This document shows, in pieces, positions 8,610 through 20,829 of a stretch of 64,000 nucleotides of DNA; within the stretch, counting starts at the first letter, position 1, and each line of letters opens with the position of its first letter. The stretch is from assembly GCF_907164575.1 (NCBI RefSeq), contig NZ_CAJQYY010000011.1, positions 1 through 64,000 of the forward strand, in the 5' to 3' direction. This DNA is from Paraburkholderia gardini (GTDB lineage Bacteria > Pseudomonadota > Gammaproteobacteria > Burkholderiales > Burkholderiaceae). A program made the position numbers and the translations under genes. The notes under the pieces were generated by a model. That model made no database searches, was not told the origin of the DNA, and saw only the letters and a program-made list of their open reading frames with translations.

Positions 8610-8959
8610 CGAGGTAAGTAATTGCAACAGGTGTTTGATGTCAAGAAGCGGACTTTTTCGTACGCGTGCGACGTGAAGTCGCGCCAGTTATTGTCTCAAC
8701 CCGCAAGGGATAGTGAGACTCGTTGTTCCCTCGACGATAGCCTACCGGGGCGAGCGTGGCTGGTAACGGCCGGGTTCGGAGCCCTCGGAACAATGAAGTC
8801 CCTCGCATGAGAAGAGCATGCCGCGAGGCGAGCTCAACTGCTGCCAGCATCAGGCGGCAAGGACGCTAGGCTGGACCGGATGGTCAACACAAGTGAATCG
8901 CCGTAACCCTCGTTAAAAAAGAACAAGCCATGCACATGCATATTCAGGGAGACCTTGAG
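8610..8959. other. Intergenic stretch without recognised content
   Basis: About 350 bp between the C-terminal monooxygenase half and the next gene. I see no convincing ORF, RNA or repeat. The last 30 bases carry AGGGAGA, the probable ribosome binding site for the gene starting at 8960. Confidence 0.5.
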
Positions 8960-9442
8960 ATGAAGACACCGCATCGGCAGACGGGACCAGCCCGCACGCG
9001 CAAACTCTGGATTGCCACCGCGCTCGTCGGCGCTTCGCTCGTGGGCGGCGGTGCGCTGTGGGCCGCAGGGCCGGCAACCCTTGCGCAGGGACTGCCTGAT
9101 CTGCTTGGCAAGGCCCGGCCATCCGTGCCCAAGGGCGCGTTGCAGGTGCAGGACCTGCAGGCCGACCCGAAAGGGTACCGGGGCAACATCGTGGTACGTG
9201 GCGTCGTCGCGGTGTCTTCTCCCGACGATCCGAAACTGTTCGGCCTGATCGACTCGCGCGAGGCGAGAGTCTGCCAGGACCTGAGTTGTGCGAAGTACTA
9301 CCTGCCCACCAAGGTCGCGCAGAGCGATCCGAAGCCATGGGATGAGATCAACGTGTACGGGACGATGGCCGAAGACGCGAGCAGGAACCTGGTCTATCTC
9401 GCCGCCACCAGGGTGGAAAACCTGGGCTCCATCAAGAAATGA
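8960..9442 (+). CDS. Secreted/anchored OB-fold-like hypothetical protein upstream of an ABC permease
   Basis: A 160-residue protein with a positively charged N-terminus (MKTPHRQTGPARTRK), a single hydrophobic signal or anchor (WIATALVGASLVGGGALWA) and a soluble domain with the pattern KGYRGNIVVRGVV, then EINVYGTMA, which suggests a small OB-like beta-barrel facing the periplasm. Two cysteines (VCQDLSC) could bind a metal or form a disulfide. The start at 8960 is chosen over an in-frame ATG at 8930 because AGGGAGA precedes it. Its stop overlaps the start of an FtsX-type permease fragment (ATGA), so it was probably an accessory protein of a MacB/LolC-like ABC exporter. No function is known to me. 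Confidence 0.7.
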   Translation: MKTPHRQTGPARTRKLWIATALVGASLVGGGALWAAGPATLAQGLPDLLGKARPSVPKGALQVQDLQADPKGYRGNIVVRGVVAVSSPDDPKLFGLIDSREARVCQDLSCAKYYLPTKVAQSDPKPWDEINVYGTMAEDASRNLVYLAATRVENLGSIKK

Positions 9443-9567
9443 ATCTCGGAATCCTGGTGTGGCGCAACCTGACGCGTCGGCGTGGACGTTTTATCTTCAC
9501 CCTGGCGAGCACATCGCGCGACAGAACGGACACCTCGGCAACTGGTCAGGGGCACCGTGAAGTTTGA
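9439..9567 (+). pseudogene. 5' stub of an FtsX/MacB-type ABC transporter permease
   Basis: The frame begins at the ATG overlapping the previous stop and reads MNLGILVWRNLTRRRGRF, then IFTLA, the usual cytoplasmic start and first half of TM1 in FtsX-family permeases (normally about 400 residues). Similarity ends near base 9511, and the frame closes at 9565-9567 after 42 codons. Whatever carried the rest of this exporter has been removed. Just beyond, on the minus strand from a GTG at 9593-9595, a short NTASYLDELK sequence resembles the start of small phage-type DUF3693 proteins, but this is too short to trust. Confidence 0.65.
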
Positions 9568-9803
9568 GTTCGTCCAGATACGAGGCGGTATTCACGTGCT
9601 TTTCTTCCCGATGGTGCAATGCCAACGGCAGGTGGATTTTTGGATTCTTCACTGCGGTCAATGCTGATGCACCGCCGCTTACTGCGGCTGCGCCCGGCCG
9701 CGACGGCCTCCGACAGGCAGGACGTGAAATGCATTCCGCACGAAGCCTTGCGCCCCACGTCATCCACAGTTGCTGCTCATGGCGCCCAAAACCGGCGGTA
9801 GCC

Positions 9804-9811
9804 TATCCTGC
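9804..9811 (+). other. Candidate oriT nic site (IncP/MOBP type)
   Basis: TATCCTGC at 9804-9811 matches the YATCCTG|Y nic consensus of the RP4/Ti relaxase family, within CCTATCCTGC as in RP4. It lies about 855 bp upstream of a traK-traL-traM-like gene trio and in the same orientation relative to traK as in RP4. I could not find a convincing inverted repeat just 5' of it (the TraJ-binding element), and no relaxase gene is present in the window, so this remains a candidate. Confidence 0.35.
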
Positions 9812-9989
9812 AATCACTCATTTTCGTTGCATTTTTTGTCGCCTGGAGTAAACGTTTTGCGTGGAGGTCACGGCTTTCACGCAAATGACAGTTCAGGCCC
9901 TGGAGAAGCGCTGCGTAACTCCGTTCGGAGAAATGGTGTAACGGTCGCCGTGAAAGCGCGAACGCCGTGCGCTTAACAGGGCTTAAAAA

Positions 9990-10109
9990 TGCGTTTCCCC
10001 GTGCGTCATGCTTTCCCATTTCAGTTCAAGCGACGTGTGAGTGAAATGCGTCACTCATGCGTACTGCGGTGCGTACGTGCATACGCGCTTCGTGCGTGTG
10101 GGTTTGCGT
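9990..10109 (+). repeat. Helically spaced TGCGT repeats
   Basis: TGCGT occurs at 9990, 10002, 10047, 10058, 10070, 10093 and 10105. The steps (12, 45, 11, 12, 23, 12) are all near multiples of about 11.4 bp, so the copies lie on one face of the helix. The set sits between the candidate nic site and the traK-like gene, where IncP plasmids carry the TraK-binding region. A further copy at 10173 is 68 bp (six turns) on. Confidence 0.55.
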
Positions 10110-10664
10110 CAAGGTGGTCAGATGAGGCGCAAACCGCAGTTTTAGAAATGCACTTCGGGTGGACTAATGAAATGCGTTCCACCTGAGAGCCGGAGAACAG
10201 GCGGAAGCGCATCGCCTGCCCGCGGCGGATACAGGACGTGGCCAGCGCAGTGCGTACCGCGAGACGAAAGGAGAGCGTGATGCGCGTGTATGAGATGGCG
10301 AACGACCGGTGAGCCTCACGCGTTAAGGGTGTCACAAGGACATGCAAGCTGGTTGTCCTAACGGCGTCGACCTCGCGGCGTCAAGCTTTCTGTGTGCGAC
10401 GCAAACGCAGTGCGCAACGGCGGCGAGAAGCTCTCCATGGTCAGCGCAGATCGCCTGCGCAATGACGATAATGGCAATGCGTCGGGGCGGAAGCGTTGCG
10501 TGTGTACGACACGTGGAAAAAGTGCGTTATTCCCTCGTGTTCCCATGCGTTCCTTGGAGTTCCGACCGTGCCTTGCGGCGCACCAGGACGGCGTTGACAG
10601 GTGCGCTGTGCGTGAGCAGGATGGTACGAAGGTGGTGTGTACCGGATGCGTGCTGGAGGTTGCG

Positions 10665-11189
10665 ATGCCTGTTGCCAGGGTCTATCCGAAATCGCAATGG
10701 GAGGCGTTGGCCCGGACGCTCGATGAGTTGCCGGAAAAACCGGAGGCCGAACGCGGCCTGAGTGTTCGCGACGCGATGAAAGACATGCGTGGTCATATCC
10801 GTACGGCACAGACAAAGGGCTACACGCTTGAGCAGATCGCGGAGCAGGCAAGACAGGCGGGCATCGATATCACGGCTGGAACGATTCGTTACGCGCTGCG
10901 TTCTGCGGGAAAGGGAAACAGCGCAGGCAATACGGCACGTCCGGCGACAAAGACGCCTGCACCGGGCACGGTTATGGCACTGCCCCGCACACATGGGATG
11001 GGGCAGGGCGGCGCGTCACGCGCGAATAGTCCGCGCACTGAGGGGCATACAGGCGGACGTACCGAGGGGCGCACGGAAGGCCGCAATGAAGCGCGTCCGC
11101 ATGGGGGAAAAGCAGAAGTCAAACCGCAACCCATGCCGGTGCAAGGTTCGCTCGCATTTGCGATCAGACCCGATACCGACGACCTGTAA
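10665..11189 (+). CDS. TraK-like small DNA-binding protein of a transfer module
   Basis: A 174-residue basic protein. Residues 1-85 form a helical domain ending in a helix-turn-helix-like segment (YTLEQIAEQARQ, then ITAGTIRYALR), a layout seen in small conjugation and mobilisation proteins encoded just before a TraL ATPase. The C-terminal half is low complexity, rich in Gly, Ala, Arg and Thr, with repeated GRTEGRTEG units. A longer frame opens at 10392, but a GGAGG at 10654-10658 directly precedes the ATG at 10665, and similarity to the class starts there. By position it is the counterpart of IncP TraK, which coats oriT. Similarity to RP4 TraK itself is structural rather than obvious in sequence. 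Confidence 0.6.
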   Translation: MPVARVYPKSQWEALARTLDELPEKPEAERGLSVRDAMKDMRGHIRTAQTKGYTLEQIAEQARQAGIDITAGTIRYALRSAGKGNSAGNTARPATKTPAPGTVMALPRTHGMGQGGASRANSPRTEGHTGGRTEGRTEGRNEARPHGGKAEVKPQPMPVQGSLAFAIRPDTDDL

Positions 11190-11198
11190 AGGACGGCA

Positions 11199-11891
11199 AT
11201 GGCAACGACCCTCAACCCCATCTATCTGGTAGGTGGCAGCAAAGGCGGCGTGGGCAAAAGCATCGTTGCGCTGGCGCTGGCCGATCACCTGCAACGGCGC
11301 GATGCGAGCCTCGTCCTAGTCGAGACGGATACGTCAAATCCGGATGTCATGAAGGCGGTCCACGGCGAGATCGAATGTGGGGCGTTCGACCTTGACGAGG
11401 CAGATGGCTGGATTGGACTCGTCAACTACTGCGATGCGAAGCGCGATGCGGTGGTAATCATCAATACGGCGGCGCGTAATCAGGCGGGCGTGGCGCGCTA
11501 TGGCGCGACGCTGGCGAGCACACTCGATGAACTGGCGCGGCGGCTGGTCGTGTTCTGGGTCATCAACCGGCAGCGTGACAGTCTGGAACTGCTGCGCGAA
11601 TTCGGCGCGACGTTTCCCGACGCGACCACGCACGTGGTGCGCAACGCCTACTTCGGCACCGCCGATAAGTTCACGCTCTATCAGGATTCGAACATCCGCA
11701 AGGGGATCGAAGCGAAGGGGAATTCACTGGATTTTCCGGACCTTGCGGATCGCGTGGCCGATGACCTGCGAAGCCAGCGGTTGTCCGTGCGCAAGGCAGC
11801 CGAGACACTGCCTATCGGGCAGCGGGCGGAACTGCTGCGCTGGCGCGCGCTCTATGACGCAATGTTTGCTGGGGTCATCGCCGATGGCTGA
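11199..11891 (+). CDS. TraL-like ParA/MinD-family ATPase
   Basis: A 230-residue P-loop ATPase with a deviant Walker A motif (GGSKGGVGKS, residues 12-21) and the switch-like LVETDTSNPDVM stretch. The length and overall plan match plasmid TraL-type ATPases encoded between traK and traM, rather than partitioning ParA: there is no N-terminal HTH and no ParB gene. It starts 9 bp after the TraK-like gene, and its stop overlaps the start of the next gene by 8 bp, so the three are translationally linked. The role of TraL in conjugation is poorly defined even in RP4. Confidence 0.75.
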   Translation: MATTLNPIYLVGGSKGGVGKSIVALALADHLQRRDASLVLVETDTSNPDVMKAVHGEIECGAFDLDEADGWIGLVNYCDAKRDAVVIINTAARNQAGVARYGATLASTLDELARRLVVFWVINRQRDSLELLREFGATFPDATTHVVRNAYFGTADKFTLYQDSNIRKGIEAKGNSLDFPDLADRVADDLRSQRLSVRKAAETLPIGQRAELLRWRALYDAMFAGVIADG

Positions 11892-12606
11892 TGGACCCTG
11901 GAGACCCTCGGGACGCCCGCGACGTTCGACGCGCTCGCGGCGTGCGCGCCCGCCCGATCCGCTTGCGCGCCTTTTCCTCGATGTGTCGGGCGAAGTCCCC
12001 AACGACGCGAGCATGGCGCGCATGCGGCGCGTGTCGGCTGCACTGAACCTGCACGATAACGATGCGCTCTGGTCGGTGCTCGCCGTGCTCGAATACTATG
12101 CGCGGCTGTACGAGGTGATGCCGGATCGCCTCAGGAAAGTGGGCGAGGGCAGCCTCGACACGATGCGCGCCGAAGCGAGGGAAGCGGCGGATGCGCTAAT
12201 GGCGCAGCACCGGGATGCACTCGCGCGCTGCAAGGAAACGATACGGCTGGCCGAGCACATGATCCGCGAGCACGAGGAACGATACCGGGCCGCGCTCGCG
12301 GGGCTGAACGAGGCCGCGCTCGATGCGCTGGTGGACTGCGCCGCTAACCGGATTGCGCGTGCGGCGGGCAACCGTCTGGTGGGCGCGTTCGCCATCGCGG
12401 CACGCGAGCATCGCGTGCGACTTGACGGGGCTGTTGCGGCTTTCGAGCAGGCGACGCAGGAAGCGGGTCGGCAGGCGCAGGTCAGGGCGCAAACGCTGGA
12501 GCGCCGGTACTGGCGCGCGCTGCGGGCCATACTCGCGCTCGGGTTGATGGTGCTGCTGGCAAGTGCGGCAGCGATAGCTGTCTGGCTGGCCGTATGGCGG
12601 AGTTAG
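11884..12606 (+). CDS. TraM-like membrane-anchored coiled-coil protein
   Basis: A 240-residue protein with a basic, Arg/Pro-rich N-terminus (residues 1-30), a long alanine-rich helical or coiled-coil middle (about 85-210) and one C-terminal transmembrane segment (ILALGLMVLLASAAAIAVWLAVW). Third position after TraK- and TraL-like genes, with an overlapping start, fits the traM slot of IncP-type transfer regions; sequence similarity to known TraM proteins cannot be judged by eye. An open frame exists from 11500, but it runs inside the ATPase gene, so 11884 is taken as the start. Recognisable coding sequence of the module ends here, and gene debris follows directly. Confidence 0.65.
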   Translation: MADGPWRPSGRPRRSTRSRRARPPDPLARLFLDVSGEVPNDASMARMRRVSAALNLHDNDALWSVLAVLEYYARLYEVMPDRLRKVGEGSLDTMRAEAREAADALMAQHRDALARCKETIRLAEHMIREHEERYRAALAGLNEAALDALVDCAANRIARAAGNRLVGAFAIAAREHRVRLDGAVAAFEQATQEAGRQAQVRAQTLERRYWRALRAILALGLMVLLASAAAIAVWLAVWRS

Positions 12607-12654
12607 CGAACTGTAATACCGGTAATACTCTGCGACATAGCCGATCTGGCTGCG

Positions 12655-12790
12655 TGGCCGTCTCGAGTTCGGCGAGTTCCTGCGCATTCTCCCCGACCAG
12701 GTCGGCCAGCCGGTATAACAGCTTGCCGCGCTGGCTCGCGCTTAGACCAGCCCATTCGGGCGCGAACAATGCGCGGTCGGCGGCCCCGGA
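12655..12790 (-). pseudogene. Internal fragment of an aldehyde dehydrogenase
   Basis: Minus-strand translation over this stretch reads AADRALFAPEWAGLSASQRGK, then LLYRLADLVGENAQELAELET, matching roughly residues 45-90 of the aldehyde dehydrogenase fold (the WAGLSASQRGKLLYRLADL pattern). Neither end continues as dehydrogenase: upstream the frame becomes unrelated at about 12790, and downstream it degrades within 20 bases. It lies 50 bp after the traM-like gene and probably marks the edge of that inserted module. Confidence 0.6.
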
Positions 12791-13039
12791 CAGGAGTGTT
12801 GAAGGAGACCGTATCCACCATCGATATGGCTGTCCGCCTTTTGCAGAGGAATCTATGCTCTCAGCGCTAAAAAGTTGCCACGGAAAATGTTCGCTCCATT
12901 CACCGGATGGTTAGCAATGCATTGGGCCAGGGCGCTGCGACGCGTACCGGCCTCAACCGGTATCGCATGCACAGTCCGACACCGACGCTCGTGGCGCGAC
13001 GACGCAGCTGATTCGTTGGCGTTGTACGGCATGGTTGAT

Positions 13040-13345
13040 GCCCCCAGGTTTGATGGTGATACGACTCGGCTCTGCGGCTTGTCGAATGGCCTCGGCTCTG
13101 CCGTGCTGCCCCCGGTGCACAAGCTTAATCAGGCCCAGCTCCCCGACCTCACAGTCATTCACCGCGATGGCACGACCACCGCCGCGAAGAAGGGCGGCGA
13201 CGACTTGGGATATATCGGACACAAGCACCTGAAAGGCGACAAGGTGGTCGCCTTTCGCGATCGCCGCTGTAACGTGATCGCGCCATTTGTTTCTGCCCCG
13301 GGCAACCGCAATGAATCGCCATCTCCACATCCCGATTGCGCTAGA
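13040..13345 (+). pseudogene. Fragment of an IS transposase (DDE domain)
   Basis: The clearest part, about 13130-13330, reads DLTVIHRDGTTTAAKKGGDD, then GHKHLKGDKVVAF and NVIAPFVSAPGNRNESP, a pattern I recognise from IS4/IS5-type transposases of Burkholderiales. There is no start codon context or terminal inverted repeat, and the sequence before and after does not continue the protein. It is a remnant only. Confidence 0.6.
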
Positions 13346-13607
13346 GCGAACCCGGAACCAGTCGTGTGAAAAAACAGCAGATGCGCTGGACCCAGCGCGC
13401 ATCTGCTACTGCAAACCGGCGTGCAGGTCCTGAACGACGATCTGCAGAAAATCTTCGCTCGCTGGTTTCCGGGAACGAGCGCGGAAGAACCAGCGGCGCT
13501 AAAGGAGGCGGCATAGAGGCCTCAGCCCTCAGCGTCCGGCAGCGGCACGTTGATCGCGATACGGATACCCGCGGATGACGAGGCACACCGCCAGGCCGGC
13601 GTTTAAT
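13346..13607. other. Debris before the 5-oxoprolinase gene
   Basis: A short plus-strand frame ending at the TAG at 13514-13516 reads HLLLQTGVQVLNDDLQKIF, then ARWFPG, which looks like the C-terminus of a real protein. I cannot name the family, and there is no start. Nothing else is recognised up to the 3' end of the 5-oxoprolinase gene. Confidence 0.3.
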
Positions 13608-17255
<3,648 letters not shown>

Positions 17256-17286
17256 CAGAAGATATCTCCGGGTAATGATGGGGTGC

Positions 17287-18594
17287 TTACGATTCGAGTT
17301 GCGCGCCGCGCGTCTCGGGCAGCGTCAGCGCCGCCAGAATGACGACGCCGTAGGCGGCCGCGGCGAAGGTGCCGATCGCGATTCCGAGCGCCATTTTTTG
17401 CGCGACGAAGCCGATCAGAAACGGGAAGGTCGCGCCGACCGCGCGGCCGAAGTTGTAGCAAAAGCCCTGACCGGAGCCGCGAATCCGCGTGGGGAAGAGT
17501 TCGGTCATGAACGCGCCCATCCCAGCGAAGATGCCGGAGGCGAAGAAGCCGAGCGGGAACCCGAGCACGAGCAGCAGCGCGTTGCTCATCGGCACGCGGG
17601 TATAGACGAGAGCGATCACCATCGACGCAATCGAAAACGCGATGAAGTTCAGCTTGCGGCCAAAGCGGTCGCTGAGAAAAGCGCCGCACAGGTAGCCCGC
17701 ATACGAACCGGCGATGATGACCGCGAGATAGCCGCCCGTGCCGACCACGCTGAGGTGCTGTTCGGTCTTGAGGTAGGTGGGCAGCCAGGTGGTGATCGCG
17801 TAGTAGCCGCCTTGCGTGCCGGTGGCGAGGATCGCGGTGCGCAGTGTGGTCGTCCAGACGCCGGGGCCGAAGATCTCGAAGAACGAACTCGTGTTGCCGG
17901 CTTCGGCGTCACGCTGCTTCTGTTGCAGATGGACTTCCGGTTCCTCGACGAAGCGGCGAAGGAAGATCACAAACGGCGCGGGCAAGACACCGAGCGCGAA
18001 CAACGCGCGCCATGCGATATCGCCGGGCAGCAGCGAAAACACCAGCGTATAGAGTCCCGCAGATGCCGCCCAGCCGATCGCCCAGCCCGCCTGCACCATG
18101 CCGACCGCCTTGCCGCGGTCGCGCGGCCGGATCACCTCGCCGATCAGCACGGCACCCGCGGTCCATTCGCCACCGAAGCCGAAGCCCATCAAACCGCGCG
18201 CGATCAGAAGCTGGCTGTAGTTCTGCGCGAACGCGCACAGCAGCGTGAAAAAGGCAAACCAGACAATCGTGATCTGCAGCGTCTTGACCCGGCCGATGCG
18301 GTCGGAAAGGATGCCCGCGACCCAGCCGCCGAGCGCCGAAGTCAACAGCGTGACCGTGCCGATCAAGCCGGCTTCGCCCTTGCTGAGGCTCCACGTCGCG
18401 ATCAGCGTCGGAATCACGAAGCTCAGGAATTGCGTGTCCATCGCATCGAGCGCGTAGCCGAGCTTGCAGCTCCAGAATGCCCGCCGCTCGCTCGCGCTGG
18501 TGTGCCGGTACCAGCCGAACATGCCGGGGCTCGCAGTCGTGTCAGTCATTCCGTGTTCGGCGGGTGTGCTTGCGTATTGCGCTTCCGTATTCAT
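17287..18594 (-). CDS. MFS transporter (metabolite:H+ symporter type)
   Basis: A 435-residue major facilitator with 12 predicted membrane segments. The loop 2-3 signature SDRIGRVKTLQ and the equivalent SDRFGRKLNF in the second half are visible. The opening FWSCKLGYALDAMDTQFLSF and the conserved Asp/Met early in TM1 are typical of the sialate/shikimate/aromatic acid symporter branch. It lies between the DUF1445 gene (32 bp upstream) and 5-oxoprolinase (31 bp downstream), so it probably imports the substrate of these enzymes, such as 5-oxoproline or D-glutamate. Direction of transport is inferred from the context. Confidence 0.88.
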   Translation of the reverse strand: MNTEAQYASTPAEHGMTDTTASPGMFGWYRHTSASERRAFWSCKLGYALDAMDTQFLSFVIPTLIATWSLSKGEAGLIGTVTLLTSALGGWVAGILSDRIGRVKTLQITIVWFAFFTLLCAFAQNYSQLLIARGLMGFGFGGEWTAGAVLIGEVIRPRDRGKAVGMVQAGWAIGWAASAGLYTLVFSLLPGDIAWRALFALGVLPAPFVIFLRRFVEEPEVHLQQKQRDAEAGNTSSFFEIFGPGVWTTTLRTAILATGTQGGYYAITTWLPTYLKTEQHLSVVGTGGYLAVIIAGSYAGYLCGAFLSDRFGRKLNFIAFSIASMVIALVYTRVPMSNALLLVLGFPLGFFASGIFAGMGAFMTELFPTRIRGSGQGFCYNFGRAVGATFPFLIGFVAQKMALGIAIGTFAAAAYGVVILAALTLPETRGAQLES

Positions 18595-18626
18595 GCGTTT
18601 CTCCTGTGATGCCGCTAAACCGTGCG

Positions 18627-19397
18627 TCAGAACACCGCGAGCGATGCGTTGGGGATGTCGGTGACCAGCATGTGGCCGGGACGGTGCGCGATCGCGAACG
18701 GCAGCCGTGCGCTTTCAATGGCGCTTTGAGGCGTCACGCCGCAGGCCCAGAAAACCGGCAGCTCGTGTGCATGGATCGATACGGGATCGCCAAAATCCGG
18801 GCTCGACAGATCTTCGATGCCGAGCACGGCGGGATTACCGATATGCACCGGCGCGCCATGCACCGCCGGAAACCGGCTCGTGATCTGCACGGCGCGAATC
18901 GCGTGGGCGCCGCTCATCGGCCGCATGGAGACCACGAGCCGGCCGCCGAACCGGCCCGCTGCCTGATTCGCAACGTTGGTGCGGTACATCGGCACGTTGA
19001 CGCCTTCGTCGACGTGGCGCAGCGGAATGCGTTCACGCGCGAGCATCTGCTCGAACGAGAATGAGCAGCCGATCGCGAAAACGACCAGATCGTCGCGCCA
19101 TACTTCGCGGATATCGGCGGGCTGCTCGCACAACACGCCGTCGCGGTAGACGTTGTAGGCGGGGACATCGGTGCGGATATCGAGGTCGCGGCCCAGCATC
19201 GGCAGATCGAATTGCCCGGGTTGACCGACGCCGAGCAGCGGGCAGGCTTTTGGATTGCTCAGGCAGAAGCGCATGAAGTCCTCGGCGTAGGCGCTCGGCA
19301 GAATCGCGAGGTTGGCCTGCGCGAAGTCGCCGCAATACCCGGCTGTGGGCCCTGAAAATTCTTTGCTGCGAACTTGCTGGCGAAAGGCGTGCGACAT
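18627..19397 (-). CDS. DUF1445 protein, putative hydro-lyase / D-glutamate cyclase
   Basis: A 256-residue DUF1445 protein. Family landmarks include [12 protein letters not shown] near residue 11-22, [18 protein letters not shown]-like [16 protein letters not shown] and [16 protein letters not shown]. Known relatives include the C-terminal part of the mammalian mitochondrial D-glutamate cyclase, which dehydrates D-glutamate to 5-oxo-D-proline; many bacterial entries are called putative hydro-lyases. Being first in an operon with an MFS transporter and 5-oxoprolinase supports a glutamate/5-oxoproline role here. The start at 19397 is the first ATG after the 354-bp region shared with the divergent LysR gene. 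Confidence 0.88.
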   Translation of the reverse strand: MSHAFRQQVRSKEFSGPTAGYCGDFAQANLAILPSAYAEDFMRFCLSNPKACPLLGVGQPGQFDLPMLGRDLDIRTDVPAYNVYRDGVLCEQPADIREVWRDDLVVFAIGCSFSFEQMLARERIPLRHVDEGVNVPMYRTNVANQAAGRFGGRLVVSMRPMSGAHAIRAVQITSRFPAVHGAPVHIGNPAVLGIEDLSSPDFGDPVSIHAHELPVFWACGVTPQSAIESARLPFAIAHRPGHMLVTDIPNASLAVF

Positions 19398-19751
19398 GAC
19401 GGCGATTCCGTTCGTGAGTGCGATGAAGTGCAGATTAGAGCCTACAAAATTGCTGCGCCAGCGAGTAATTCGTGCCGCCGCCGTTCAGGTTTTCCTAACA
19501 GTTTTATCCGGGTTTTTACGTAGCTGATGGCTGGTCGTGTATCGAGGCAAACCCTCGCAGGGCACCCCGGATGCAATGACAGGCGGGCATTCCGGCTGGA
19601 CGATGCCAAGCAGTTCCGATGCGCGGCGAGTATCCGTCATGGGTTCTCGATACCGGCCAGAAAAGTGGCCCGTTTGGTGTGGATGGCGCTTTTTGTTAAG
19701 GCATACTGCAAGCCAGAAACGATAAAAATCCACCGATCTTCAGACCTACTC
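19398..19751. other. Divergent promoter region of the 5-oxoproline operon and its LysR gene
   Basis: 354 bp with no ORF worth calling. Its position between divergent starts makes it the expected site of LysR control. I looked for a strong interrupted palindrome of T-N11-A type and did not find one that stands out. Confidence 0.4.
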
Positions 19752-20684
19752 ATGAACACGCGCTTTCTCGAAACCTTCGTGACGCTCGTCCAGCTCGAAA
19801 GCTTTCGGGCGACGGCGCGCGTGCTGCACGCCACACCGGCGACGATTTCGCTGCGGATCCGCTCATTGGAGGACGAGCTCAAGACGGAACTCGTCGACCG
19901 CTCGACCACGGGCTTCCGGCTGACGCCCTCGGGCCAGAATCTGCTCGGGCCCGCGAAAAACGTCGTCAATGCCGCGCGCGCCTTGCGGGAGGCGGCCGGC
20001 CAGGAAGTCGTGGTGGGCGGCAAGCTGCGCCTGGGCGTTATCGAGACCGTCGTGCATAGCTGGCTCGCGCACTACGTCACGCAGTTGAATGCCAGCTTTC
20101 CGCGGCTCGAAGTGGACCTGACCGTCGATTCCAGTTCGGTGCTGCAACGGCGTCTTTTGAGCGGCGATCTAGACCTCGTGATCCGGGTCGAGGGCATCGA
20201 CAGTACGAAGGTCGTCTCGAGCGCGATTGCCAGTTATCCGGTTCGGTGGATCGCGAAACGGGGCTTGTTATCCAGGCGCGCCCAAGGACTCGCGCTGCGT
20301 GTACTGGAGCGTCCGGTGCTGACCTTTGGGCGCGGCACGGCGCCGCAAGTCACGCTCGAAAGCATCGTTCATGCGCTCGCGCAGCAACTCGGCATGCCAC
20401 CCGGGCAAACGCGCATCACCTGTTCACCTTCGGTGGCCGCGATCGTTCAGTTGGTGCGCGACGGCTACGGCGTCGCCGCGATTCCCGGCCTGTTCGTCGC
20501 GGAGGCCCTGCAAAGCGGCGAATTCATCGAGTTGCCGCTCAAACCGGTGCCGCCGCCGATCATCGTGTCGATTTGCAAGCCGTTGGACGCGAGCCCGATG
20601 ATTCATGCGGCCGCGAATGCCGCACAGCTTGCGTGCTCGGCGTATTGCCAGACGCGGCGCAAGGATCTGATCGAGGCGCTCTGA
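19752..20684 (+). CDS. LysR-family transcriptional regulator
   Basis: A 310-residue LysR regulator. The winged HTH spans residues 1-60 (FLETFVTLVQLESFRATARVL, with ISLRIRSLEDEL as the recognition helix region), followed by a periplasmic-binding-protein-like effector domain from about residue 90 (LRLGVIETVVHSW). An open frame extends upstream to 19527, but the LysR domain begins at the ATG at 19752. It is divergent from the DUF1445-MFS-oxoprolinase operon, the classic arrangement for a pathway-specific activator. The effector is unknown; 5-oxoproline or glutamate would be the first to test. Confidence 0.92.
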   Translation: MNTRFLETFVTLVQLESFRATARVLHATPATISLRIRSLEDELKTELVDRSTTGFRLTPSGQNLLGPAKNVVNAARALREAAGQEVVVGGKLRLGVIETVVHSWLAHYVTQLNASFPRLEVDLTVDSSSVLQRRLLSGDLDLVIRVEGIDSTKVVSSAIASYPVRWIAKRGLLSRRAQGLALRVLERPVLTFGRGTAPQVTLESIVHALAQQLGMPPGQTRITCSPSVAAIVQLVRDGYGVAAIPGLFVAEALQSGEFIELPLKPVPPPIIVSICKPLDASPMIHAAANAAQLACSAYCQTRRKDLIEAL

Positions 20685-20829
20685 TCGCTTCGATCGAGCC
20701 GCAACGGCAGCTTCGTTTTCGCGCGGTGAAAAAAGCGGTTCGTCTTGCGCCGACCCGGTTCGCTAATTGCGCGACGCAGACGGGCCATCAGTACGAGGAT
20801 GGGATTTTTCAACCGTGACGGGAGTCGCA

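Noticed and set aside
9560-9595. Start of a phage DUF3693-like protein on the minus strand
   Set aside because: Only about ten residues (NTASYLDELK) agree, too few to separate from chance.
10081-10130. CRISPR or iteron-type origin of replication
   Set aside because: The repeats are 5-bp motifs with uneven but phased spacing, with no Rep or Cas gene nearby and no spacer structure; no CRISPR array was seen anywhere in the window.
10392-10664. N-terminal extension of the TraK-like protein
   Set aside because: The extra 91 codons look like non-coding sequence, and a strong GGAGG precedes the internal ATG at 10665.
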